Source: Chalara sp. BL73
Lineage: Eukaryota > Ascomycota > Leotiomycetes > Helotiales
Reading direction: 5' to 3'
DNA: 64,000 nucleotides
NCBI GenBank assembly: GCA_918026815.1
Contig: CAKJVC010000006.1
Coordinates: 1 to 64,000, forward strand
Of the stretch, positions 24,036-36,527 are shown one piece after another. The translations under genes were made by a program, and so were the position numbers. Each line of letters opens with the position of its first letter. Positions within the stretch are counted from its first letter, which is position 1. The notes below the pieces were generated by a model. That model searched no databases. It had not been told where the DNA came from and saw only the letters and a program-made list of their open reading frames with translations.

Positions 24036-25543
24036 AACCTAAGCCTTGGCAGTCTTGAACATTATTTGTCACCAGTTAGCAAGAGGTGCGACAAAAGAAT
24101 ATCACGATTATCTGAAAAAACAAATAGCAAAAATAGTAACACAGGACTATTATACCTAGAGATACGCCAGCCTTGGTGTTTATGTCATCTATATCATTTA
24201 GGTTTACAGATCTATGCTTAGTGACTGGCAACGCCTGTACACTTTGATCTAGTTAGGGCGATCACTTCTCTTTAACACATTAACTAGGCATCAAACAGTG
24301 TCAGTCTTGTAAAATTAAGAAAATCTTAGCGTTTCATTGTAGCTTAATGAAGCGATTCCGCAGAAATATTTATAAAAGGACATAATTGTACTTTGATATG
24401 GATATATACTGTTAGGTACACAATGCCACGTGCTAAAATAATAAGTGGTTCGGTAGAGGCTCTAGGATTCGGCCATGACTGTGAAATTAGTCACATGCTA
24501 GATATGCGCGACCTATTCGCTAATAGCTAATATTCCTTGTACGAATTTAGCGACATCCGCCTGGCTTCGGGCCAATATTTTAAGATATAAATATCTGCTT
24601 CTGTCCCTGGTCTGAGCGGTATAGGGGCCCACGATTCTGGAGGCCTCTTCCACTCTAATCTCAGAGATTGAAGACTTCTTTCCTCAGTTCAATGAAAGCT
24701 ACATAGGAACGTCAAGGGGACAACGAGCCTATACAAATATTGAAAAGAGTACTTGACTTGGTTCGGCTCGGCGGGGTGGCCTACTCTTGCCACCTCCGTC
24801 GATTTCCAATTTGCGATCTTAGGCGATGGAGTGTTCGGATCTTCACTGAAAAGAGCGAAACACCTCACACTACTGGAGACGCTCATATATTCACCTAAAA
24901 AGGCGGCTCCTGGACAGCTACAGGATGCTTGGAGAAACTAGCCTTTGTTCTTGATGAAGTTAGCACAACGCGCAGTACGAAAGCGACTACGACTCTTGAC
25001 TCTGTTTTGGGATCATATAGACGTGCTCTTGCACAATGCAGCTGTCAGAGAAGGAGACCATATAAAATTGGTTGGCTTGGTTGTATTGTAATGAATTGAA
25101 TTGTGTGTGAGAGTGAGAGAGAGAATGACGTGGTAAATACAGGTTTGTGGTCCCGTGACAGCGGCTTAACGGTAGGTTGCACAGTGTCCAGCACATTCTG
25201 AGAATATGATACTTCTGATCGCGGTTTGCGACAAGTTGACAGGTTTTTGGGAACGCATCGTTAGCAAGTATCATCAATCCAAACAAGAACTTGAGGGGCA
25301 GAGTTTGTTGTTTGTTGAATACCTTGTGGATTCTCGATCGAAACGGAGCTTAGTAATGAGAAATCTTGTATCTCTGCAAGTCTGTGGCCTTGCGAACTTG
25401 CAGATGGCGACGAAGCAGAAAGCGGCCTAGAAATCCACCGTCTATTGTAATCTTCTGTCAGGGATTGCCTTGGCAGCAATACTCGCTTAGTGACTTAAAC
25501 CCGCTACTTAGACACAAAAATTTAGCGCAGGAACAGTATTTCG
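24036..25543. other. Gene-less spacer
   Basis: No convincing gene on either strand. AT-rich to about 24600. Confidence 0.45.
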
Positions 25544-27163
25544 TCAACTTCTCTTCTCTCGTTTAATGTTTCGTCTTCGAAGCGACTGCCACGCACTTCC
25601 AAGAACTGACTCAGTGTTCCCTACGCCTATGTTCCCCTTTCCCCTTCTTGTACTACCCGAAGCTGATTCCTCAATATTCTCAATCTCAAAAAGGACATCC
25701 TGATCCAAGTTTCTCTTTTCCCATACCCAATAAAGGCGCCATGAGAAGGCTACGATTATGGTTAGTGGAACTGTGAATGCCCAGTAGATCCAAAAATAAG
25801 CGGATACTATGCGGGGTCGTGACTCAGAGGCAGAGGACTGCCAGTTGAACATGCCTGTGCTGAAGATTGTCTAAGTGCTATTTAGCTAGGCAATAGGTGG
25901 GGGTGTGAGAGGGTCTGTACGGCTACGAAAGTGCCAGGAAGGAAAAGTGTAGTGATGAATGCCAGTGTCTTCATTGCGGAGCTGTCGCGACTGCTTGTTG
26001 CCGCCATTTTCGCAGTGAGTCTGTTGTCTATTTGCGCGATGAGGCTGCATAGCTATGGTGTTTTGAATAGTTCGTTGGTCAGGAGAACTCAACTTGCAGT
26101 TGATATAGTTGAGCACTTACCACATTGAAATCGGCTTGCAACCTTTCCCTCCCTCGATTATTATGACCTTTCAACCCGGTAGCGGCTGAGGTCATGTATT
26201 CGATGCATTCTCGTATCTCTCTGGTCTCCGGTGGAACGAGATCCGCGCGATATGCATTATAATTTACTAGTTCATCTAACGTGCGTGATAGGAAGTGAAG
26301 GCACTCACATTCCCATTCTGATACTTGACAGAACCAAGTAAGCTCCGTTATACATGTGTTTATCTCTCCCGTCAAATTATGAAGGTTAATTTTGGTATCC
26401 TGGATCGGTCTCCCTTTTGCCGGGTCCATATAAGGACCACTTAATCCATTCAAGCGGCCAGCTCGGGACATTCCAAGCTGGCTTTGAAGGTTATTTACTC
26501 GGTCATCTAGCTGAGTAGTACAGAACTGCTCGACTCGATAGATGTGGTGTTGGAGAAGAATGACAGGAAGAACCATGGGATGTGTCCACAAGTGGGGTAC
26601 GGCTTTGATGAGATCGAATATTTCTATTGATGGGCAATTGGGCCATGCCGGGAAGTCGTTTCTATTCAGCATTACCCCAGTGCCGTGCAAAAGACCAGTT
26701 GTGATGTGTGTGGTGAAATCATGGGAAATAGAGAGGCCATAATTGCCAACTTGGTACTTCTGCGAAGCTTTAATAACAATGCCTGCCATGCAGTCAACTT
26801 CCGTAGCACTGTAGCATGAATTTTTTTTCCCAACGAGATCAAGACATAAATACCAATTCTTTGAAGCTTTCCCGAATTATTCTTATCATAATCCATATAG
26901 CGCGAGAATATCCCACTCTCATTTGAGAACGCATAGAGTGTTGCCGGGGGTAGGTGGAACGCTTCCTCAATTCTCAAGTATGACGCCTCGCTCATAGAGA
27001 AGCTAGGCGGCCGGTAGTATTGCCGCTCTGAGATAATAAGTCGGATGCCGCCTAGTAACTTGGCATCCGGGTCTTTGCTCACCGGCGTCGAATAAAAACG
27101 ATCCCGAGCTAGCCATTCTTCAATTTTCGAATCGTGAAGGCGAGCGTGATAAGGATTGTCCAT
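25544..27163 (-). CDS. CorA-like Mg2+ transporter-type membrane protein
   Basis: Four exons on the minus strand (27163-26854, 26782-26121, 26052-25921, 25870-25544) give 476 residues, all junctions in phase. The N-terminal half is soluble. An LSISHDFTTHITTGLLHG segment is followed by long helices (about 230-330), then the signature FNVLCSLIAQIDNRL, AATSSRDSSAMKTLAFIT and FLPGTFVATIFSTGMFNW. A second membrane helix (YFWIYWAFTVPLTIIVAFSW) and a basic tail follow. The two closing helices and the FLPxTFVAxxFxMxxFxW loop define the fungal CorA-like family. The GMN ion-filter motif of true CorA is not present (GMFNW instead), so ion transport is uncertain. It appears intact; the longer upstream frame lacks a better ATG. 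Decayed relatives lie at 12.2-13.4 and 28.1-28.8 kb. Confidence 0.8.
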
Positions 27164-28148
27164 TGTGATCGAGTTGCCCTGGAATTTTAGTATGAGATTC
27201 AAAATGCTATGGCACGGATGGGATTCTGTACTTTGGAATATTGCCAAGCTTCGATATACTCAACATCGTTTGATGGGTCCACAGACCAAGCCACGCTACG
27301 TAGGGCTTCTGCGCGTGAGGTTGAGAACATCTGTACGGCCTTGTTATATATACTGTTTGATCCGCTTAGGTGGTTTTGGCGGATGCATCTTCGTTTTGCG
27401 TAGAATAGCTGAGATTATATATCAAGATAGGGGGTGGCTGAGCCTGGAACGAGGCTGATTTAAATCACGTGATAATATTTCAACGCTAGCGTCATAAGAA
27501 TACCTGGAGTGAGGCGCAGTCATGATTGAAGAGCCAAGAGAAAAACCTTCATAAGTTACTCAAAGGGGCACATAAACTTTGAGTTGAATTGATAGAACCT
27601 GACATCCCAGAGTTGAAAAGGGCGCAAGCATCCAGAGTACCACCAGCCCTCCGGAAGTTGACTCGGTCATCTTGCCTCAGCAGCGACACATTAGGGAGGT
27701 GATGGATAACCGAGAAGGATAACCGGGAAATTATAGGGATTGGCTGCACATGTAGCTAGGCGGTTTCCACTTCATCAGGTGGCATCTGCCCAGTACCAAC
27801 ACACGTAGCTAAGAAAGTAGCAGGAAGGTACATGAACTTGCTGAATGTGTCGACATCCAACGCCAACAGTGTTGCCAGAAAGGATATAGGACTAAGATAA
27901 GTATGGTGATGGTAAATCCGAGGATAACAACAGAGGGAAGTTTGCTTTGACGAGCTTCCTTGATGCTGGCTGTTGAAGGCCATATGTGTCACGTGAACTG
28001 TCACGTGAACCCTGTACGGAATAGGTTTGGTCTCAGCCTACAATATGTATATATCACTCGTTTTCTCTCATTCTGTAGAAGAATCAAGCACTTTTCACTT
28101 CAATACTGGCGCTGGCTGTGGTCGTGCTGGCGACTGTTCATTTGAGGT
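27164..28148. other. Spacer upstream of the CorA-like gene
   Basis: No gene seen. Two tandem TCACGTGAAC words lie at about 27988-28008 (CACGTG E-box type palindromes). Confidence 0.45.
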
Positions 28149-28833
28149 TCAGTTTGTCCTGGATAACCTTCTTAATCCGTTCAGCGTCGCAATCAATCCT
28201 CTCCGTTCGATCGTGATAATGCATGATTGATTTCCTGGCCTGATATACTGGCGCCTAGCTTCATCTCCTTGGTGAGCCGAGCTGGATGATGGCGAAGCGT
28301 CGTTTCTTGATTCATTTCTGTTTGAGTCTCTAAAAAATACGCCTCGTGCCATTTTTTGCTGATATAAGATATCTTTGATCATTGCCAACACGCTCCTGAT
28401 GTCGGATATGTTGTGAAAATTAATTTTTCTCGTTGAATTAAGTTCTGTTGAATGTTGATCCCTCATGTATTTGTCTACGTTGGACAGAACTGCTACCATC
28501 GCTGGTGTCTCGATCTTGTTTTCGGGATTGAGAGACGTCTCATATTCTGGTTGTCCGGAGGGCGCAATAGCAGAGACAAAAATTGTCTAGTCGCTAAAGC
28601 CAAAATTACGGTATCGTGGAAATTGGGGTACGATCGCTGTCTGGCTCTGATGATCTTGTGGACTCCCTCCGTACGACCTGGTCTTTGTTTCGCTGTTCCC
28701 AGACTTTGGCACTGGGCCTTGGATAGTATGCTTCGTCAAGAGTGCGTTCTAAATGGATTTGTTTAGAGGTTTTTAAAGTGGCACCCTTTCCTATAGCGAA
28801 TAGTTCATTCATTTGCTCCAACTTATTCCTCAT
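28149..28833 (-). pseudogene. CorA-like/ankyrin gene relic
   Basis: On the minus strand, ERTLDEAYYPRPSAKVWEQR followed by NKDQVVRRES (about 28660-28750) matches the RTLDxxYYPxL...RNxDQV signature that precedes the CorA-like region in fungal ankyrin/CorA proteins. Downstream is a helical block ISDIRSVLAMIKDIL (about 28370-28420). Stops and frame shifts separate the two blocks. It was probably one gene with the ankyrin piece at 29336-29692. The attribution rests on pattern memory. Confidence 0.4.
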
Positions 28834-29335
28834 CTCTATGGTATTTGGCCGTTCTCAGGACTAAACACGGAAACTAGCAGGTGTGAGTATTATTGTAAAG
28901 GAAATGCTAAATGATCACATATCGCAATCGCCGTAGGCTTCCACTAGCCAGCGCCTCCGACCGTGTTATGCAATGGCTTTTGATGCTTTAGCAACGGATC
29001 TCGAGAGCCAGCGGATGAACCGGAGGCAAATGATCGCCAACGACAGAAGGTGTCCGGTATAGTCATACTTTTATTCGGTGTTCTACTCCGAAGGCTATTT
29101 CCTATTGCTCGCGAAATTTTCTAGTCACTATTAGTTTCAGATATGATAAGGTACTTCCTATAGTTACCGCAGGAATGACGCCCTAAAATCTCATTAGACC
29201 GATACAATAATGGTGGAAACAAAGAGCAGTGTCGTGAGTTGGTAGAGTTCAATTGGATCCATTGTAACCTTCGACTCTCCGAACCATTCAGCTGGCTATC
29301 TTCTATAACTCGATGGAACTGTAGGTGGTCTAGAC

Positions 29336-29692
29336 TTAGTTCACTAACCGAAGTAGCAGTCGATTTCCCCTACTATCGCCTCCTGGGGTGGAGATGGTGA
29401 CGGTCTCAATTGGGTGCTTTTTCGCGAGACAATCAAACTCAAATACTTCATACATCTGTAGCGCTATCTCCGAGCTCCACTGTTCCTCGCCCTTGCAGGC
29501 AAGGCAGAATTTCAATGGTGTTAGACCATTATTTTCGAGAGATTCCGATTTAGCCTCGGAGTCAGCACCGCTGGAGAGAAGCAGTCCAGCACAATCAATC
29601 CTGTGGTGTTTCACTGCGACATGTAAGGGCGATAACCCGTCAGCACCGAGCCTATTCAAACTAGTTGATATTTCTTTCCCCGAGGCGGTCAT
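29336..29692 (-). pseudogene. Ankyrin-repeat fragment
   Basis: About 118 codons hold one good ankyrin repeat (DGLSPLHVAVKHHRIDCAGL, then LLSSGAD) and the start of a second (NNGLTPLKFCL). The 5' context has no clear start or further repeats. It lies just upstream, on the same strand, of the CorA-like relic, consistent with one broken ankyrin/CorA gene. Confidence 0.5.
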
Positions 29693-30653
29693 ACAGCTCG
29701 GTGCTTGAAGAGTTTTATCTTTGCGGGCCGGACATGAAATCAGCGAGTGAGGTTACATCTTCACCTAGTTCCAAGAATTAGCAGGAGCTAAGTGATAGTT
29801 TTAATTTAAGAGCGAGAAGAACAACACACTTGCAGGACCGTGTATTCGATTTAGGTGCTGGAGGTCGAGCTCTTTGCAGCGGCTGTGAACCGCTCCTCAC
29901 CATCTAGAAGAATCAACAGCTAGGGCTGGAAGAGTGGACATAGTTATGATAGCCTCTTTGATTTTAAACATTGTCTTAGGTAATAAGTACTAGTAGAATA
30001 TTGAAATAAGCACCAGGCATCGGGGCTAGGGGATGATCGCGATTTTCACCATTAGAATGATTAGTAGCTGGTGGAAATGCTGAAACTCATGAAGAAAGGA
30101 ATTTCAGCCATATCACTTGCCCACCCTGCTTTTTGTGCAGGGTGGTTTTGGTTTTCGAGACGGGGCCAATAGATGGCACCTCTAAGCGGGTGTCTCTAGC
30201 ATTGCCGAACTTAGCATTGTGCTGATTTTCATATGCGATATTCTCTCTTCATGTGCTATGGTTGTGTTGCTTTCTTATCACTAAAGGTCTTGCCTTTTAT
30301 TATTATTACCTCTATCCTAGGCTTCATTGTTAACCTGAACCTATATTTGTTGTATATGCCATGTTGTTTAATTGCTTGTTTAATTTTGCAGTCGTATATT
30401 TTGTAAAAGCGACCAAAAGTCCTGAAGAAAAATAATAATATATCCTTTGTAGTCAAGCGAAAAGTTTCTATAAAATAAAAGTAAAATCAAAAATTTTCTT
30501 ATTTAATTCTCTTGTTTTCGATTAACTTTTTATAGCGTATAAAATATAGTATAACTAGCTTCCGCTTACAGTGAGTATTTTATCGTTATTCAGTGTGATT
30601 ATATCTATAACTGGATATTTTAAGCAACTGATAATCGAATGGAAAGCTCAAGT
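29693..30653. other. Gene-less AT-rich spacer
   Basis: No gene seen. 30250-30600 is very AT-rich. Confidence 0.5.
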
Positions 30654-30876
30654 TGTCAGTCCTGGCCTTTTCTCGCTTGGACCTTGGCTCCGGACACCAC
30701 AGGGCTCGCTTGTACTGGCCTCCGGCCAGCCTCATGTATATAAAGCGCTGCTTTCCTTCCTTTCTTCTATCCGTAGCTTGTTTTCTTATTTATGTCAATT
30801 GATAGTTGTTCACACCTCTAAGTCCTCCTACCTGATCTACGGATCGAGATCCCTGTCCAGCTTGAGTTGTCGCACA
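30654..30876. repeat. LTR-like fragment
   Basis: The segment starts TGTCAGTCCTGG and ends GTCGCACA. It has a TATA box (ATGTATATAAAGCG, about 30739) followed by a pyrimidine-rich CTTCCTTTCTTCTATCCGTAG stretch, the same order as at 21263-21448. No target duplication is seen and the boundaries are uncertain. Confidence 0.3.
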
Positions 30877-32356
30877 AGTGTGTTTCTTAAAGCACTACTC
30901 TATACTGTTGACATTGAACACGCTGAACGCTTCGTCTGTGCTTTTCTGTCCAACATGGAAAATAGGCGCTGGTGTTGTGTTATTCATTGCAAATCCAAGC
31001 TAATAATGTATAACTGTTAGCCTTCTGCAAATATGATATGCTGACTACCCAGTGTCCAAATTTATTTCAAGGCTACAACTAGCAGAACTACAAAGCTACA
31101 ACATGCATAATAATAAGCTACAGTAGCTAATTACATTTAACAGTGCTTATCAAGGGGCAAAGTAAGGTTAGCGTCAAATTCCAGTATCACTTTCTGAAGT
31201 TTGGCGTTGTGCTTCTCCATCCTATACACCATGCACGTTACATCTACAAGCGGTTGTGCCATAGGGTGTGGGAGCATGGTCCCTTCGTATAATTGCCTTG
31301 TGTGATATTCAGAGACACGCGCCATGAAGATTGGCGCAGTTGAGGTCTCACGGTAGAAAGCCTGCCGGAATACATCCTACAGCGATTTAGCTTAGTATTG
31401 AATGAACCTGTCATGTGGGAAGCGTCGAAAGGATCTTCTTCTAATATGAACAACAGGAAAGATAGGCTTAAGTTTAAGCGTCGCAAAGTGGAGAGACAAA
31501 GTGCAGGTTATACAATTTACGCAAAGTGAAAAGGTGACAACCCATCTCGAAACAAGTGATTCTGTCCTGGACTCGCTAGTAGCTCTCATATTCTCACAAT
31601 TCAGTTTCGCCTTACACGCTAAGTAATTGTGACCATTGGGTTAACCGCACCACTTGAAATATAGTATCAGTTTTGCTCCACATTTCATCTTAAGGCACTG
31701 CGTATATCAACTATTCTCATTTGCTTAATTCACAGGTAGCCATGGCCATAGGTTGAATTACTGAGCATCAACGTTCTTTGGGACCATTCTTCAACTGCTC
31801 CCAGCTCTTCAAAAGACATAAATCTCATAAAATCGGTCGAATTTAGCATGGGAGACTGCATTTCATGTGTGTTCCGTATATCTCCCACTTCTAAGTAAGC
31901 CTTGTCTCACTGGCATCTTGAGTAAAGAAGCTTGCTAGAGCTTAATCACCGTTGGAGACACGTGGTCGGAGCTCGTCACAATATACTTGCGATATTTCAA
32001 AGCCAGTGCTAGCCTCCATATTGTAAGGTGACAGTAACTTGGTCCAGGAGAAAGTACGTTTCCTCAATACTCTGCAGTAGTGCCTGAATTGCCAATTACA
32101 TTTTTAGGGATATGAATTTAGTGCTTGGTTATCGTCGCTTATCTCAAGGGGTTCACCAGTAACAGGGCACAGAGATGCAAGTTGACGTGCTCAAAACCTT
32201 GCAGTGTGTTACTTTGAATATTATCAGGGGTGTTTTCTTATTATGCCTAGTAACGCTTTATTTTACAATGTTTGGACAATCCTCGATATGCTTTATTTCG
32301 CCACATAATGCAATGCCAAAGGACTTACACCAGCATTATATAACCAAGCCTCCATA
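30877..32356. other. Gene-less spacer at the left edge of the cluster
   Basis: No recognisable gene. It contains the 3' flank of the regulator gene and several short unrecognised frames on the minus strand (31137-31589). Confidence 0.45.
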
Positions 32357-35300
32357 TCATAAAGTAGAGATATTGCGGGCTTTTAAATATGCCTTTGAAA
32401 GCAACCTCAACAAATGTCCCATTCTCGGCGTGATGCCCCAGACCCAAGTGTCATCAAGAAAGTCCGCCCAAACATGCGCAACATCAGCTGCTAGAGACTC
32501 AGTTCTTTCATAGTCACTCTCGGCATCCAATAGAAGCTCTCGGAATTTTGCAAGATTTTCTGCTTCCGCAATGTCAGGTGCACCATGAGGCGTGCTCTGG
32601 TTGGTCTCGATTCCATGAATCCATTTAGTAACGAAAAGCGCTACTCAAACATCCCAGTTAGCCACTTTTACAGTCAAGTTCTAGCTTTTTACCAAATGAC
32701 AAATTTTCTGAAGGAAAAACCGCTTACCGCAGTCCCAAGCGGCAATAGCATGCTCCACACTCCAAGTCAAAGCTGCTGTCCGCCTCACCAAAAGATAACC
32801 TGCTGTGATTGGCGTCAGAAGTCCCACGTAAGCCTTGCTGACAGCTTTGGTCAAGAATGGGCTTCTCGGTTGTTGCGAGTGTACAAAATTGTGTATGCTG
32901 TATGCAATTTGATCATCATCTTCGCTTAGAAGCATCAAGCGATCAAAGCTGCCAGCGCCCGTAAATATTCTAACATATGCACTGCGAAGTAAAGCCTGGC
33001 AGTTGAATAGTTGTGGTCCTTCACCAGGTTCAGGAGTTTCCACATCTGGTTGATGCATAGTCAGCAGTGTGTAGCATCGAGCAAGGCTCTGCTCAATCTT
33101 CAAAACCATTTCGTGACCAATGGTAGATGGCTCAATAGGAAACCCTGTAAATGACTGTGTGCACTGCATTATGTGCCACATATGAATATTTACAGCATGC
33201 ATAACCACTGTTATAGCAAACCCAGACCACATTGTCCGATCATTGGCTAACGTGCTGTAGGATGGTGGGCACCGGTGGAAGATGAGGTGAGCTAACACAT
33301 CACGGACTGTGGGTAATTGATTGTTATGATGCGCAAACGCTGCGTGTTCCCAATCTTCGGCAGTTTGAGCCTTCCACTTTATCTCTCGCTCCGGAATTTC
33401 GATATTGAGATCCTGTGTAACAGTCAAGAACGGTGTAGTGTCGTAAGTTACCGTCAATAGACTTCCCAACACAAATATCCCACAGAGGAGCCTTCGGTTG
33501 TTAGATTACTTCGTATGTAGCGAAGACTTTTATATACCTCTTTACAGTTTCTCTGGATGTCCATTCGGACCAGGATAAGCGTTTGTGCTCCACACCTTGC
33601 CTAGCTAAACTTGCTCTACGTAAGCGATATTCCTTAGCAGCATGTTAGCGTCAGTCGTGTCAGAAGAATGTTCTATCAGAAGTTGACAAAGACTGACCGC
33701 CGCCCAAAATCCCAAATTTTGCGTTGAGGCAACAACATCTTGAACATGACCGCCAAAAACTGCAAAAATCGTCAAAAGCAATTTGGCTTGTAAAGCTTGT
33801 ATTGGTATTTGTTCCACAAGATTCTTCCGTCGGCAGTCCTGCAATAGTTTAGAGGAGTTGTTGAAGTAGGAAATGAGCCTTGAAATGGGCATACCGGCTC
33901 AACCATCGACCCAGCAAATTCCCAGAGATCTTTCGCAACTGTTCGTTTCAGTTTATATAAAGCTCCAATGGCGGATATGGCGAGGATTAAAGGGGTATAC
34001 GGTGGGTTTGCTTCCATGGACGGCCAATGAAGAATTGGGAAATGGTCATGGAAACAAGAGAGGTAGCACTTCATAAATTGCCGCAGTTTTGCCGCACTCG
34101 GTAATGTAAATGTACCTCCCGATACGAGGCGTGTTCGCACATCCTCTTGAAGCTTGGCATACATGCTATCATTCATCAGTGATTGATCTGACTTAGCAGA
34201 ACTTGGACGCTTAATTCCAGTTGCTATAGTAGATTCGAAGTTTTCATCTTGTCCGGCTCCTGGTTCAGTTTGCGAGAAGTCTTCCGATGTATGATCTTCC
34301 ATGGTTGGATGGGATGCCACATCGAATTGTCTACTTGGTGCCGAAAAGTCAAGACTAATAATCGGCGTAGAACCCCCGAGCAGAGCGAAGAAATCAATAT
34401 CTTGAGACTGGCCATCCCCGTAAACGTGAGAAGGTGGTAAGATTCTAGTAAAGTCTATGTCCTCAGATGCACCAAAGCCCGTTTCTTGGCCGTCCAGGTG
34501 CTGCCAATGATTATCGTATTGGGCTGTAATTTGGGCTATATCGTTCACCAGTGATAAACCCTCCTCGCAATTATTTTGGACGGACACATTCTCGCGATTC
34601 CGCTGAGCTGACCTGTTGCTGAGTTCATCGTCCTGCGAATGGGTCGAATCAGGAGGAATATAGTTGTTTAGAGCCGCAACATGAGGTGAATAGGGTGGGA
34701 GGGTCTCATGGAGTGTTATGTTTGCTGGTGATGCTAGATTATCGTTAGTATATCTTGGGGGTGTTGAGTCTATAGGGAGCTGCATAATAACAATACCTAA
34801 ACCTGGCTGGTTATTTGTAGTCGTTTCCAACTGTGATGGTCTTGGGCTGAGGGAGTTTTGTTCGGTGGAATTTTCGTTGTCAGAAAGCTGAGGAATAGCA
34901 ACATTGATCGTGGACGGATCATTTGTCACAGCATGTGAAGGGGATTGTCCGGCCGTAGAACCTTCCTCCTGCGGCGAGCCTGAGGAAGAGGAAGAGTTAT
35001 GTCTCACGGCTGAATTATGTAGTCTCTCGGCGTTACCGTTTGGATGGAAAGATTGTACATGACGTGTGACTAAGTCTCTGAAGGTTAACTATTAGCAATT
35101 GGCCCGTTTCTGGAGTGCTGCGGATGCGGTACTTTCGAGCATAGTGCCTCCCACAGAATTCGCAAGGAAATGGTTTTGTATTGGTATCTTTGGCGCCAGT
35201 CAGTCATCTACCGTACTCCTCACTATTGAAGACAGGTGGCGCTTACGGCCTCTCTCATGGCGCACACAATGCTCGCTTCTCTTGAATAATCGACCACAGA

Positions 35301-35406
35301 ATGAGCACTTATATACTTGTCGTGGTTGCCGCTGCTTAGGCCTGTGGTGGATGCTGTCAGGGCCATCAATGTCAATGATGGGTAAAGCATCCGTAATGGT
35401 TACCAT
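32357..35406 (-). CDS. C2H2 zinc-finger / fungal_trans transcription factor (cluster regulator)
   Basis: Seven exons on the minus strand (35406-35247, 35187-35133, 35077-33895, 33838-33698, 33632-33538, 33491-32728, 32640-32357) give 893 residues in phase. Two adjacent C2H2 fingers occupy residues 34-83: finger 1 has C34, C37, H50 and H54 with helix residues R43-E45-H46-R49; finger 2 has C62, C65, H78 and H83 with R71-D73-L74-R77. Finger 2 is only complete when the 55-base second intron is removed. A Ser/Asn/Gln-rich linker (about 95-350) follows, then a fungal_trans middle homology domain (FHDHFPILHWPS; LLLTIFAVFGG; YRLRRASLARQ), ending in VWADFLDDTWVWGITPRMGH. By the finger code the pair should read 5'-GTGGGG-3', the core of the repeated word in the promoters to its right. 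No such word was seen in its own promoter. Confidence 0.9.
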
Positions 35407-36527
35407 GCTGCGCAATACACGTATGTCTACTTCTGCACTTGCTCGGCTTGAAGCTTATTGCGCCTTTCTGCTGGTAAACAGTTGGGTGTAGTCGTTCGCG
35501 TTGTTATCGTATGTGGTGCAGCATTGAAGAGAGAGGGAGAAATCCCGGATCTGGGGTTCGTGATTACAGGGCATCTGCGGGGTAGTTTAGTGGGTCAGGG
35601 CTCATGGATCTTGATCATGGGGGGCGCGGTGGCGGTGGTGGGTCGGTAGTCAGAGCTTACGTACTGTACACTCAGGCCCTTAGGCGGATACTGTATAGAT
35701 TCAAAGGTTAACCAAGCCTAAAAAGAAATAGTGTAAATGGCTAACATTGCCCCTTTTAATCATGATTGATACCTTGTAGCCTTAAACTCTTGAAAGTCCA
35801 ATGTCTTCAGAGCTGTTTTCAAAGTCACATGCTCAAATGTTAATATTACTTCAGGCTTATGGGCATACTTCACTCAAATCATGGGCTCAGCGATCAAAGA
35901 TAAGTGTTCAACAATCATAAAATTTTATAGCCCTGCAAGGAACATCCCAAAGACGCCCGAAATGACATCTAGCCTAGTGTCAGCAGCAAACTGGAAGATG
36001 CCGTCCCGTCTCCTAGCAACTTCCTCGTGGTGCCAATAGTATCCACTACAAAGCCCTCGGTTCGATCGGCCGAAAGGCCATCATACTCAAATGCTCTCCA
36101 AAGGCCTTTTCCCATTGATAAAACGAACGACATCAGCACCAAATCTCTCCGTAACCTACTTTACACTAGTTCTATAAATTCCTGGTAGCTCTAAAAACGA
36201 AATGCCATGTCAAGAATATGTAAGACTTTAAACTTGAAGCGACCACCCCATGGTTTGTTTCATTGAGGGATGCGAAGGCATTGATTAGGTGACTGATTGT
36301 TAGGGCGAGGAACGCAATATCGATGGAAGACTTAAGGGGGGCAGGTACAATTATGTTCAGACTATCTCTCTTGGATTTCCAGGTCTTAACAATTTTAAGT
36401 AAAGAGATTCAAGGATCTAGACAGAAAATCCCCAATCTAATCCATAAGCAGGTTGATGGGAATGTTTTCTCATACAATAGGCAGCTCTTAGCCTAGTTTA
36501 AACCAAGTAAGGAGTTGAGCTACCATT
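35407..36527. other. Spacer between regulator and CYP
   Basis: No intact gene. A minus-strand stretch near 35990-36080 (with SADRTEGFVVDTIG) looks coding-like but is isolated and unrecognised. No ATGTGGGGTA word here. Confidence 0.45.

Noticed and set aside
26591..26599. Regulator site AGTGGGGTA near the CorA-like gene
   Set aside because: It lies inside an exon with no start codon downstream in range; one match is expected by chance.
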